Origin: Pararobbsia silviterrae
Lineage (GTDB): Bacteria; Pseudomonadota; Gammaproteobacteria; Burkholderiales; Burkholderiaceae
Assembly (NCBI RefSeq): GCF_003628125.1
Contig: NZ_RBZU01000013.1
Span: forward strand, 124,001-188,000
Length of the DNA: 64,000 bases
Direction: 5' to 3'
Part shown: positions 32,837-41,178 of the stretch, one piece after another
Layout of the letters: every line of letters begins with the position of its first letter
Numbering within the stretch: position 1 is the first letter of the stretch
Program-made: the position numbers and the translations under genes
The notes under the pieces: generated by a model
The model's input: the letters and a program-made list of their open reading frames with translations, nothing else
Told to the model about the DNA's origin: nothing
The model's database searches: none

Positions 32837-34156
32837 CTATGCACCCGCGCGCTTGGCTCGCGCCTGCGCGCCTTTGATGCCGAAGCTCGCGAGCAAGGCG
32901 ATCACCGATACGGCGCTCACGTAAAGCGCGGGTGCATTCGGCGACCCCGTCACACGCGTCAGGAGCGAAGCGACGATGGGCGCGAAGCTGCTGAACAGCA
33001 CGACCGACACGTTGTAGCAAAGCGCAATGCCGCTAAAGCGCACATGAACGGGAAACAGATCCGCGAGGACCGCCCCCCACGTGCCCGACGCCAGCGAGAA
33101 CGCGAGCCACGCGAGCGAACACAACACGATGAGGTTCATGCTGTGCGCGGTGAGCGCGGCATAGAACGGCCAGCTCAACACCGCAAGCAATACCGCGGAG
33201 ACACGCAGAATGTAGCGGCGCGGGATCCAATCGCCGAGCCATGCGGCCACCAGCAGACCCACGGCGCCGACGATCAACGCGACGTTCTGCGCAATCGCGG
33301 CGGCACGCGGCGCATAGCCGGCCTGCTGGACGAGATACGTCGGCATATGGCCGTAGAAAATGCCCGTGAAGCCCCCCATCGTCGCGATCGACAGACCGCC
33401 GATCAGCACGGCGCCGCCATGCGACCGGATCGTTTCGCGAAACGGCTGCTTGACGACCGCCCCCTGCATCTTCTGGAATTCAGGCGATTCCTCGAGATTG
33501 CGGCGCATCCAGTACGAAATCAGACCGAATACGCCACCGAGGAAAAACGCGATTCGCCAGCCGTAGAGCGACGCGTTCTCCGCCGAGAGCAGCGACTGGA
33601 CCGCGACGTTCACACCATTCGCGAGCAAGCCCGCGAAATTGAGCGTCGCGATGATGACCCCGACCGCGAGTCCCGCGCGGGTCGGCGTGGCTTCGACCGC
33701 GTATGTGATCGCACCCGGCATTTCGCCGCCGATGCAGAAGCCCTGTATGGCACGCAACAGCACAAGCAAAATGGGCGCGGCGAGTCCGAGCGTCGCATAG
33801 CTCGGCAAGACGCTCAGGCAGAACGTCACCGCGCTGACACCCGCAATCGATACGAGAAAGACTTTGCGCCGGCCGTACCGATCACCGATGCTGCTGAGCA
33901 CGATGCCGCCGAGCGGGCGAATGAAATACCCGATCGCCATGACCGAGAACGACAACATGAGGCCGATGAACGTCGAGGCCTCGGGAAAAAACTGCTTCGC
34001 GATGGCATGCGCGAAGAAGCCGTACACCACGAAATCGTAGTACTCGAGCGCGCCGCCCAGGCTGGCCAGCACTACCATCCTCCACTGCGCGCGCGTCATG
34101 CCTTGGACCGTCTCGCCGGCCTTGCCGGGCGAGCGGTCCGCCGTCATATCGCTCAT
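32837..34156 (-). CDS. MFS transporter, metabolite:H+ symporter type
   Basis: This 439-residue protein has 12 predicted helices. It shows the features of the metabolite:H+ symporter group: GALEYYDFVVYGFFA in helix 1, PLGGIVLSSIGDRYGRRKVF in loop 2-3, and FCIGGEMPGAITYAVE in helix 4. Such proteins import organic acids or aromatic acids with protons. It is co-directional between the FAH-family and SDR genes. Confidence 0.9.
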   Translation of the reverse strand: MSDMTADRSPGKAGETVQGMTRAQWRMVVLASLGGALEYYDFVVYGFFAHAIAKQFFPEASTFIGLMLSFSVMAIGYFIRPLGGIVLSSIGDRYGRRKVFLVSIAGVSAVTFCLSVLPSYATLGLAAPILLVLLRAIQGFCIGGEMPGAITYAVEATPTRAGLAVGVIIATLNFAGLLANGVNVAVQSLLSAENASLYGWRIAFFLGGVFGLISYWMRRNLEESPEFQKMQGAVVKQPFRETIRSHGGAVLIGGLSIATMGGFTGIFYGHMPTYLVQQAGYAPRAAAIAQNVALIVGAVGLLVAAWLGDWIPRRYILRVSAVLLAVLSWPFYAALTAHSMNLIVLCSLAWLAFSLASGTWGAVLADLFPVHVRFSGIALCYNVSVVLFSSFAPIVASLLTRVTGSPNAPALYVSAVSVIALLASFGIKGAQARAKRAGA

Positions 34157-34279
34157 TGTCTCGCTCCAATCATCTGTATTTTTTAGTGACTTCGGACTCG
34201 GCGATCCCACGCACATCCATCGAGGCCGGATCGCCGGTCGTGCCGCCCTGCGGCGACACGCGTTTCACGTTCACAAGCC

Positions 34280-35125
34280 TTATTCGGCCTCGATGCGATT
34301 GCGCAGCACGCCAACCTTGCTGACCTCTATCTCGACGACATCGCCCGCCTTCATGAACACCGGCGGCTGACGCTTCGCGCCGACGCCACCCGGCGTGCCG
34401 GTCACGATCACATCGCCCGGATTGAGCGTGACGAACGTCGACACGTAGGCAATCAGCGTCGCGATCGGGAACAGCAGCAAGTCCGTGTTCGCGTGCTGCA
34501 TGACTTCGCCGTTCAGTCGCGTTTCGAGCGTGAGCACATCGCGCTCGCCGATCTCGTCGGTCGTGACGAGCCAAGGGCCGAATGCGCCCGTGCCCTGAAA
34601 GTTCTTGCCCGGGATCCATTGCGACGTATGCAGTTGCCAGTCGCGAATCGAACCGTCGTTGTAGCAGCTATACCCCGCGATATGGTCGAACGCGCGGTCT
34701 TCGCTGATGCGCCGGCCGCGCTTGCCGATCACGACGGCAATCTCGCCTTCGTAATCGAGCTTTGCCGATTCGGGCGGAATCTTGATCGCTTGCTCGTGAC
34801 CGAGCTGCGACTCCGCGACGCGCAGAAAAATCGTCGGACGCTCGGTGGCCTCGCGCTTGGTTTCGGCCACATGCGCCGCGTAGTTGAGGCCCGCGCATGC
34901 GATCAGACCCGGATCGGCGACGACGGGACGCCATGCCTCGATATCGGCAAGCGCGAAGTCCGCGCTCGCCTTGGCCGCCGTGTCCTTCAACGCATCAAGA
35001 CCGAGCGTGCGCAACGCGGCGCCAAGCTCAACGTGACCCGTCCGTCTCGACAAATCGACGACACCCTCCCCGACAACCGTACCGATTGCAGGCTTTCCTT
35101 GACGCACGAAACTGATGAACTTCAC
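34280..35125 (-). CDS. Fumarylacetoacetate-hydrolase-family enzyme
   Basis: This 281-residue protein has the FAH fold motifs: CAGLNYAAHVAE, the metal-binding E-x-E (LDYEGEIAVVIGKRGR), AGYSCYNDGSIRDWQ, FGPWLVT and VIVTGTPGGVG. Members hydrolyse acylpyruvates or hydrate and decarboxylate dienoates after meta ring cleavage. It is the first gene of the left arm, divergent from the VOC dioxygenase gene. It would act after the dioxygenase. Confidence 0.92.
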   Translation of the reverse strand: MKFISFVRQGKPAIGTVVGEGVVDLSRRTGHVELGAALRTLGLDALKDTAAKASADFALADIEAWRPVVADPGLIACAGLNYAAHVAETKREATERPTIFLRVAESQLGHEQAIKIPPESAKLDYEGEIAVVIGKRGRRISEDRAFDHIAGYSCYNDGSIRDWQLHTSQWIPGKNFQGTGAFGPWLVTTDEIGERDVLTLETRLNGEVMQHANTDLLLFPIATLIAYVSTFVTLNPGDVIVTGTPGGVGAKRQPPVFMKAGDVVEIEVSKVGVLRNRIEAE

Positions 35126-35242
35126 TGCGGCTTCTCCTCGATGAATATGCGTTCGCGCGATCGGCTTGACCGACGGTCCGCATGCGTGAGCGATCGCGGC
35201 ACCACCCGGCGCCGACGACTAATTTGCGAAAATATACATATC

Positions 35243-35266
35243 GAAGTTCTTTACTTCAACGTTTTT
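35243..35266. promoter_or_regulatory. Divergent promoter elements (P1) of the aromatic island
   Basis: An inverted repeat GAAGT-N5-ACTTC at 35243-35257 is followed by TCAACGTTTTT at 35256-35266. The latter 11-mer recurs exactly at 40130-40140 in the other divergent promoter of the island. The region is markedly AT-rich compared with its neighbours. A shared IclR-controlled element is a reasonable reading. Confidence 0.5.
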
Positions 35267-35307
35267 CTTGATGTATTGTCACCAAAAGACAAATCAAGGA
35301 GAAATAC

Positions 35308-35862
35308 GTGAGAGTCGGATTGAGTTTCAGCCATGTCGGCGTCTACGTTCGGGACCTCGCGACGATGGAGCGCTTCTATCGCGATGTGCTGGACTTCACG
35401 GTCACGGATCGCGGGCGGCTGCCCGGCGCGGCGGGTTGGGTCGACCTCGTCTTCCTGAGCCGCGACCCGGACGAGCACCATCAGATCGTGCTCGCGTCGG
35501 GACGACCCGACGGCGAACACTTCAACGTGATCAATCAGATTTCATTGCGCGCCGACAGTCTCGCGACGCTTCGCGATTTTTATCGGCGCTTGCGCGAACT
35601 CGGCGTGCAGGGACTGCAACCTGTCACGCACGGCAATGCGATTTCGCTGTATGTGCGCGACCCCGAAGGCAATCGGCTCGAGTTGTTTATCGACACGCCG
35701 TGGTACGTGTCGCAGCCGATGAAGGTCGATATCGATCTCGACCTGCCGCAGGATCTGCTGATGGAACAGATCGAAGCGCATGCGCGGAGTTTGCCGGGCT
35801 TCGAGCCGCGAGCTGTCTGGCGCGCGCGCATGGCCGGATGGATGGGGGTAGAGACGGCCTAG
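35308..35862 (+). CDS. VOC-family (extradiol-type) dioxygenase, short form
   Basis: This 184-residue protein has one full vicinal-oxygen-chelate module: FSHVGVYVRDLATMERFYRD at the start (metal His), a His in HHQIVLASGR, and the metal Glu in DPEGNRLELFID. It is shorter than two-domain extradiol dioxygenases (about 290 residues), so it would work as a dimer or as a related isomerase. The start is GTG with AAGGAG five bases upstream. It is divergent from the FAH-family gene and near a flavin hydroxylase, which supports ring cleavage as its role (inference). Confidence 0.85.
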   Translation: MRVGLSFSHVGVYVRDLATMERFYRDVLDFTVTDRGRLPGAAGWVDLVFLSRDPDEHHQIVLASGRPDGEHFNVINQISLRADSLATLRDFYRRLRELGVQGLQPVTHGNAISLYVRDPEGNRLELFIDTPWYVSQPMKVDIDLDLPQDLLMEQIEAHARSLPGFEPRAVWRARMAGWMGVETA

Positions 35863-35982
35863 CCGCATGGATCCGGACACGCGATCCGGATCCGAGGCTT
35901 AATCCGAGACTTCATTCGAGGTTCGAACGGGTCGACGATCTGCGTCGACCCGCTCCGACAGACATCCGACCTGTTATCTGTC

Positions 35983-36009
35983 CGACCTGCACGACCTGCA
36001 CGACCTGCT
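35983..36009. repeat. Short 9-bp tandem repeat
   Basis: CGACCTGCA occurs three times head to tail (the last copy ends in T) in the gap between the convergent VOC and quinone-oxidoreductase genes. No function is apparent. Confidence 0.7.
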
Positions 36010-36015
36010 GCAAGC

Positions 36016-37035
36016 TCAATCGAACGCATGCGCGACGTCGAGCAGAATCTTGCCCGCGACGTCGCCCGCTTCGAGGATCTCGTGCGCTTGGCTCGCCTGC
36101 GCCAACGGCAGACGCTGCGCAATGATCGGCTTGACCCGCGTGCCGATCAGCGGCCACACCTGAGCGCGCAGCCATTGCGCGATCGCCGCCTTTTCGATGT
36201 CCGGCAACGGACGCAGGAGCGAACCCGTCACGACGGCCTCCTTGCGCATCAATTCGCGCAACGGGAAAGACAGATCGGCGCCGCCGCCCGGCGACAGATG
36301 GACGATGCGTCCACGGCGGTTCAGCGCGTCGACGTTCTGCCGCCCGTAGACGACACCCGCCATGTCGAGAATGACGTCCACGCCCTCGCCTCCGCGGGCC
36401 GCTTTCAAGGCATCCGCGAACGCACCCGTCCGGTAGTTGAATGCATCGACCGCGCCCAGCGTCCGCGATATCGCGCATTTCTCGTCGCTGCCGCATGTCG
36501 CGTACACGGCGTGACCGCGCGCGGTCAGCACCTGAATCGCCAGACTGCCGACGCCGCTCGTGCCGCCGTGAATCAGGACCGACTCGCCCGGCGCGAGCCG
36601 CGCGACATTGAAGAAGTTATGCGCGGTCGTGAACAACGCTTCGGGAAGCGCTGCGGCGTCGCGTAGCGAGAGTCCCGCCGGAACAGGCAGCACCTGAGCA
36701 TGATCGGCGAGCGCGTATTCGGCGTATCCGCCGCCATTGACGAGCGCACAGACCGCGTCGCCGATCCGAACGTCCGTGACATCGTCGCCGACACGCACCA
36801 CGACGCCCGAAACTTCCAAGCCCGGAACGGGACTGTGCACGGTGTCCGGCCCGCGTCGACGCTGATTGACATCGTGACGATTCACGCCCGCGGACGCGAC
36901 GCGTATCAGGACATCGGACGCACCGCACCGCGGAACCGGCCGCTCGATCCGTTGCAAGACATCGGGACCGCCGGCCGCCGTGATGTGGATTTCAGCATGG
37001 CATGCGGGTACGGCGAACGTGGGATCAAGTGGCAT
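36016..37035 (-). CDS. MDR-family quinone oxidoreductase (PIG3-like)
   Basis: This 339-residue protein lacks the zinc ligands of alcohol dehydrogenases but has GVNRHDVNQRRRGPD, PGLEVSGVVVRVG and the nucleotide motif HGGTSGVGSLAIQ, typical of NADPH:quinone oxidoreductases of the PIG3/QOR type. It overlaps the end of the upstream MFS gene by 11 bases, so the genes are coupled. It may reduce a quinone or enone intermediate. Confidence 0.88.
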   Translation of the reverse strand: MPLDPTFAVPACHAEIHITAAGGPDVLQRIERPVPRCGASDVLIRVASAGVNRHDVNQRRRGPDTVHSPVPGLEVSGVVVRVGDDVTDVRIGDAVCALVNGGGYAEYALADHAQVLPVPAGLSLRDAAALPEALFTTAHNFFNVARLAPGESVLIHGGTSGVGSLAIQVLTARGHAVYATCGSDEKCAISRTLGAVDAFNYRTGAFADALKAARGGEGVDVILDMAGVVYGRQNVDALNRRGRIVHLSPGGGADLSFPLRELMRKEAVVTGSLLRPLPDIEKAAIAQWLRAQVWPLIGTRVKPIIAQRLPLAQASQAHEILEAGDVAGKILLDVAHAFD

Positions 37036-38368
37036 CGTGAACAAGCGAATGATTCGTCGATCGCACAAGGCATGCGCGATCGAGCAAGAGAATAAAAAAC
37101 GCGGATGCGGCGAGTATGGCGCCAAATACGCCATACAGCATCGAAGGCGTCCAGCCGAGCGTAAGCATATAGCCGGTCCAGATCGGAACGATCACGGAGA
37201 TCGCGCGACCGAAGCCCATCATCAGGCCCACGCCCGTACCGCGCGCGACGGCGGGATACAGCGGCGGACTGATCGCATAGAAAGCGCACACGCCTCCGCT
37301 CGCGCACACGCCCACGAGCATCGACAGCGGAATGGCGAGCTCGACGACGCGAAAACACATCGAATACAGCACGTAGACGATAGCGCCGCCGGCCAGGATC
37401 CCGACCGTCACGACGATCGGACGCGCCTTCAGCGACAGCACCGCGAACAGCAGCGATCCGATGACGCCGCCGATCATGATCAGCGTACCGATACGCACGC
37501 CATAGGCCGGGCTGCCGCTCGCATCGGCCACCAGCTTGGCCGTCCATGTATTGGCGAAATAGAACGCGGCGATCAATCCCGCATAGCCGACCCAGAGCAA
37601 CAGCGTACGCCGTAGCATCGCGCCGCCGAAAATCAGCTTCAATGCGGCGGAGAATCGCAGCTGACTCGCGTGACGCAAGGCCTCGGGCAGCGCCGTCGCT
37701 TCGTCGTACCCCAACGCGCGCGCGATCTTGTTATAGGCGTCGAGCGCCCGTTTGGGCCGTCGCTCGATCAGGTACTCGACCGACTCCGGCAGCGCCGCGA
37801 GTACGATCGCGATCATGGCCAGCGTCAGCAGTGCGCCGAACATGATCGGGCCTCGCCATCCGTACGCCGCCACGAGCGGCCCGACGACGCTGCCCGCGAG
37901 CGCGGAGCCCAGCGGCAAGCCGATGCCGTACAAGCCCATGACGAAGCCGCGTCGTTTCTCCGAACTGTACTCGGACACGAGGACGTTGACGCTCGAGATC
38001 AAGGCGCCGATAAACAATCCCGCGAACGCGCGGAAGACCAGCAACTCCATCAAGGAATCGGAGCGCGCCGAAAAGAACATCCCGACCGATACGAACGTCA
38101 GGCACAGCAGGATCTGATTGCGCCGCCCGATCCGATCCGCGAGCGGCGAGATCGCCACGGCGCCCACCGCCATGCCGAGCACGCTCGCGCTCAGCAGATA
38201 GCCGACTTCGACATGCTGCAAATTCCAGACCTTGGACAGATGCGGCATCACAAACGGCAACACAATGATCTCGTACCCGTCGATCATCGACAGCACAACG
38301 CATATCAAGACAACGACGATCTGCTTCCAGCGCATCGGCTGGTTCCGTATCGCTTCACGAATGTCCAT
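37025..38368 (-). CDS. MFS transporter, aromatic acid:H+ symporter type
   Basis: This 447-residue, 12-helix protein has SMIDGYEIIVLPFVMP in helix 1 (the acidic D-G-Y/F-D-like motif of the AAHS group, PcaK/MhpT type) and PLADRIGRRNQILLC in loop 2-3. It is the second gene of the right arm after the flavin hydroxylase. It is the likely importer of the hydroxylase's aromatic substrate. Confidence 0.9.
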   Translation of the reverse strand: MDIREAIRNQPMRWKQIVVVLICVVLSMIDGYEIIVLPFVMPHLSKVWNLQHVEVGYLLSASVLGMAVGAVAISPLADRIGRRNQILLCLTFVSVGMFFSARSDSLMELLVFRAFAGLFIGALISSVNVLVSEYSSEKRRGFVMGLYGIGLPLGSALAGSVVGPLVAAYGWRGPIMFGALLTLAMIAIVLAALPESVEYLIERRPKRALDAYNKIARALGYDEATALPEALRHASQLRFSAALKLIFGGAMLRRTLLLWVGYAGLIAAFYFANTWTAKLVADASGSPAYGVRIGTLIMIGGVIGSLLFAVLSLKARPIVVTVGILAGGAIVYVLYSMCFRVVELAIPLSMLVGVCASGGVCAFYAISPPLYPAVARGTGVGLMMGFGRAISVIVPIWTGYMLTLGWTPSMLYGVFGAILAASAFFILLLDRACLVRSTNHSLVHDAT

Positions 38369-38551
38369 GAGGGTGTCTCCTGTCTCCTGATTGTTTTCGT
38401 GCGGTTGCCCGATTCGTGAAGCAACCGACCGTCCATGCTCGGCGAGCGCGCCTGCACGACGAACGCGTGCTTCGTGGCGTCACTCGACCGGATCGGTCCT
38501 TTTTTCAAGCTGCGGCTCACCATGACTGCGCGATGGTTTTACGGTCGGCGA

Positions 38552-40072
38552 TCAAGTCGACTGGAGCACCTCGACCCCACGCTTCCCGGTGTTGAGCACG
38601 CTGCCCAAATCGTCGAGCAGACCGTACAACTGCGACAAATCGGAGGCCACGCCGAAGACGTAGCGATCGGGGCGAATCACGATCGCCGCGGCCTTGAACT
38701 CCGTGAGGCAATCGATGATTTCGGCGCTGCCGTCATCGAGCACCGTCATCGGAAACGGCAAGCGGGCGCGCAACGCCGCGGCGGATGCCGTATCGATCAA
38801 ATTCGGTTTCGCGAGGATCGTGAACGTCTGTCCGGCGATCGCATCGATGCGTGTGCCCGTTGCCAGGCTCGGCTGCGGCGCCACGATGCCGCTCGCCGAT
38901 TGCGCGAGCCGCAGCGCGCTCTCGCCAAGGCGGGGACTCAGGCTACGCAGCATGCGCGGCGCGGCGGCCAACGTACGATCGCGCTCGGCCACCTCGTGCG
39001 GATCGCGCGCCTGGATGATGCGTCCGAGTTCGACGGCGAGCTGGATGTACTCGCGCGCGTGCGGCGCACGCTCGTCCTGATACGTATCGAGCAGCGCATC
39101 GCTCGCGCCGAGCAGACAGACGGCCTTGAGTTTCCATGCGAGATTCGCGGCGTCGCGTATGCCTGCGCACAATCCCTGGCCGAGGAACGGCGGCGTCTGA
39201 TGCGCAGAGTCTCCCGCGAGCATCAACCTGCCGCGCCGCCAGCGCTGCGCGACCAGCGCGTGAAACGTGTAGACGGCGGCCCGTTCGAGATCGGCGTCGT
39301 CAGGGGTCATCCATCGCTGAATCAGCGACCACACTGTTTCGGGCCGCACCATGTCCGCCGCGTCTTCGTTCGCGTGAAGCATGATCTCGAAGCGACGACG
39401 ATCGCCGACACCGCGCACATAGGTCAGCGGCCTGGAGGGATCGCAGAACTGGACACTGTGATCGCCGAGCACGGACCATGGGCGCTTGAGCACAACGTCA
39501 AACACCAGCCAGCGTTCATGCAGGCCCAGATCGGTCATTTCGCTGCCGATCAGCCGCCGCACCAGCGAGCGCGCGCCATCCGCACCGATCACATAAGCGG
39601 CATCGATCGATTCGAGCCTGCCGCACGTGAGGTCCTCGAAGCGGACCGTGACGTGACGTGCCGCGGTCTCGATCGCATAGACCTCGCTGCGCAATTTGAC
39701 CGATACATTGGCTTGGCTGTCGAGCCTCGCGCGCAACACGCGCTCGAGGTCGGGCTGATGGAAGCGATAACTCGAATTCCAGCCTTGTGCGCCGATCCCT
39801 TGCGGTCGCGGCCAATCGACCAGCAATCGACCCTCCGCGTTGACGAACTTCATGCCGGGTGAAATGTGGCACGACGCGGCGACCTCCTCCGCGACACCGA
39901 TCGCATCGAACACGCGCATGCACTCACCGTCGAAATGCACGGCTCGCGGCAGCGCGTACGGAGCGGGCTCCCGCTCAAGCACCGCGACCTTCAATCCATA
40001 CGTCGCCAGCAGATTGGCAAGGGTCGCGCCGACCGGACCCAGCCCAATGATTGCCACATCGAACATGGCCAT
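38552..40072 (-). CDS. FAD-dependent aromatic hydroxylase, MhpA-like
   Basis: This 506-residue class A flavoprotein monooxygenase has GLGPVG at 10-15 for the FAD ADP moiety, the DG motif in VIGADGARSLVR, and the GD motif LMLAGDSAHQTPPFLGQGL followed by CAGIRDAANLAWKL. It is closest in pattern to MhpA (3-(3-hydroxyphenyl)propionate hydroxylase) and the phenol/resorcinol hydroxylase branch. It would add an ortho OH to a phenolic ring using NAD(P)H and O2, making the catechol for ring cleavage. The actual substrate cannot be read from sequence. Confidence 0.9.
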   Translation of the reverse strand: MAMFDVAIIGLGPVGATLANLLATYGLKVAVLEREPAPYALPRAVHFDGECMRVFDAIGVAEEVAASCHISPGMKFVNAEGRLLVDWPRPQGIGAQGWNSSYRFHQPDLERVLRARLDSQANVSVKLRSEVYAIETAARHVTVRFEDLTCGRLESIDAAYVIGADGARSLVRRLIGSEMTDLGLHERWLVFDVVLKRPWSVLGDHSVQFCDPSRPLTYVRGVGDRRRFEIMLHANEDAADMVRPETVWSLIQRWMTPDDADLERAAVYTFHALVAQRWRRGRLMLAGDSAHQTPPFLGQGLCAGIRDAANLAWKLKAVCLLGASDALLDTYQDERAPHAREYIQLAVELGRIIQARDPHEVAERDRTLAAAPRMLRSLSPRLGESALRLAQSASGIVAPQPSLATGTRIDAIAGQTFTILAKPNLIDTASAAALRARLPFPMTVLDDGSAEIIDCLTEFKAAAIVIRPDRYVFGVASDLSQLYGLLDDLGSVLNTGKRGVEVLQST

Positions 40073-40090
40073 CCGTCTCCAATATCAATA

Positions 40091-40164
40091 TCTCAATATG
40101 AGAACGATATCGATACGATCCGCACAATGTCAACGTTTTTGTATTTAAATTATCACTATGTGAT
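40091..40164. promoter_or_regulatory. Divergent promoter elements (P2) of the aromatic island
   Basis: Two 5-3-5 inverted repeats, TCTCA-ATA-TGAGA (40091-40103) and ATCAC-TAT-GTGAT (40152-40164), flank an exact copy of TCAACGTTTTT (40130-40140) that is also found at 35256-35266. The stretch is strongly AT-rich and lies between the hydroxylase (start 40072) and IclR (start 40345) genes. These are candidate IclR sites. Confidence 0.5.
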
Positions 40165-40344
40165 TTTTTAAGAATAAACTGTCGTACACCGCGATGCGGC
40201 TGTCGACACCCTCCGGATCGATGTGCGGACGTGTCCGAGCGGGCGCGAAGCCCGGCGTGTCGCGACCGCCGCGCGTCGCGTGCGCCGCAAGGCGTTCGCT
40301 ACAATGGCGGCGGTTCGCACCTCACGTCCGACTTAGCCGATACG

Positions 40345-41103
40345 ATGTCCAGCTCGTCCAAAATGCTATCGATTCTCGATCTCTTCTCGGTCGAGCAACC
40401 GGTCTGGTCCCTCGATACGGTCTGCACGGTGATCGGATGTTCCGCGCCGACCGCCTACCGTTACCTCCGAGACCTCGTCGATGCGGGACTTCTTGCGCGC
40501 TTGGGGAACGGCAGCTACACCTTGGGCCCGCGGATCATGACGCTCGACTATCAGTTGCGCACCGTCGACCCGTTCGTTCGCGAAGGCCATGCGTGGATGC
40601 ATGAACTCTCGGAGCAGACGGGGTGCGATTGCGTGATGACGCGGATGTTCGACGACGAGATCGTCGACACGCATCGGGAGAGCACGGGCGGCGCGCTCGG
40701 GCTTTCATACGGGCGAGGCCGACCCCGGCCGCTGTTTCTCGGCGCGGCGCCGAAGGTCATCCTCGCCGAACTGCCGCGCGCGCGACTCAAGCGCCTGTTC
40801 GACAAATACGAAGCCGACGTCCGCGACGCGGAGATGGGAACGACGCTCGAAGCATTCCTGCAACGGATCCAGAAGATCCGTAAGGACGGTTATTACATTT
40901 CACGCGGTGAACTCGAAAAGCAGGTCGCGTCGCTCGGCGTGCCGCTCGTCGTCGAAGGCTCGCAAACGCATGCGGCGCTCGCGCTCGTCACGTCGCTCGG
41001 CCGGTTCGAGTTCATGGACCACGGCAAGCTGCTCAAGCAGCTGAAAGCCACGGCCGACCGCATCGCGGTTGCCGTGGCGGAGCGTGGAATCGGGACGACG
41101 TAG
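40345..41103 (+). CDS. IclR-family regulator (right arm of the aromatic island)
   Basis: This 252-residue protein has winged helix KMLSILDLFSVEQPVWSLDT with SAPTAYRYLRDLVDAGLLAR, and effector domain with IVDTHREST, GLSYGRGRPRPLFLGAAPKV and DGYYISRGE. It aligns along its whole length with the IclR protein at 31047-31796. It is divergent from the flavin hydroxylase gene. The ATG at 40345 begins the family homology; the frame is open further upstream. Confidence 0.93.
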   Translation: MSSSSKMLSILDLFSVEQPVWSLDTVCTVIGCSAPTAYRYLRDLVDAGLLARLGNGSYTLGPRIMTLDYQLRTVDPFVREGHAWMHELSEQTGCDCVMTRMFDDEIVDTHRESTGGALGLSYGRGRPRPLFLGAAPKVILAELPRARLKRLFDKYEADVRDAEMGTTLEAFLQRIQKIRKDGYYISRGELEKQVASLGVPLVVEGSQTHAALALVTSLGRFEFMDHGKLLKQLKATADRIAVAVAERGIGTT

Positions 41104-41178
41104 CGAGCGTGATGCGCATATCGCGGAGCGTCGTGCACATCGCGGATCGTCGCGGATGGCGATGATCGTCGCACACGT

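Noticed and set aside
38486-38505. Short stem GACCG-GAT-CGGTC followed by a T-run, like a plus-strand terminator
   Set aside because: No plus-strand gene ends here; both neighbours are on the minus strand and the stem is only 5 bp.
38305-38523. A minus-strand frame beginning MVSRSLKKGP, like ribosomal protein S19
   Set aside because: The similarity ends after ten residues, the frame runs into the MFS gene, and no ribosomal genes are nearby.
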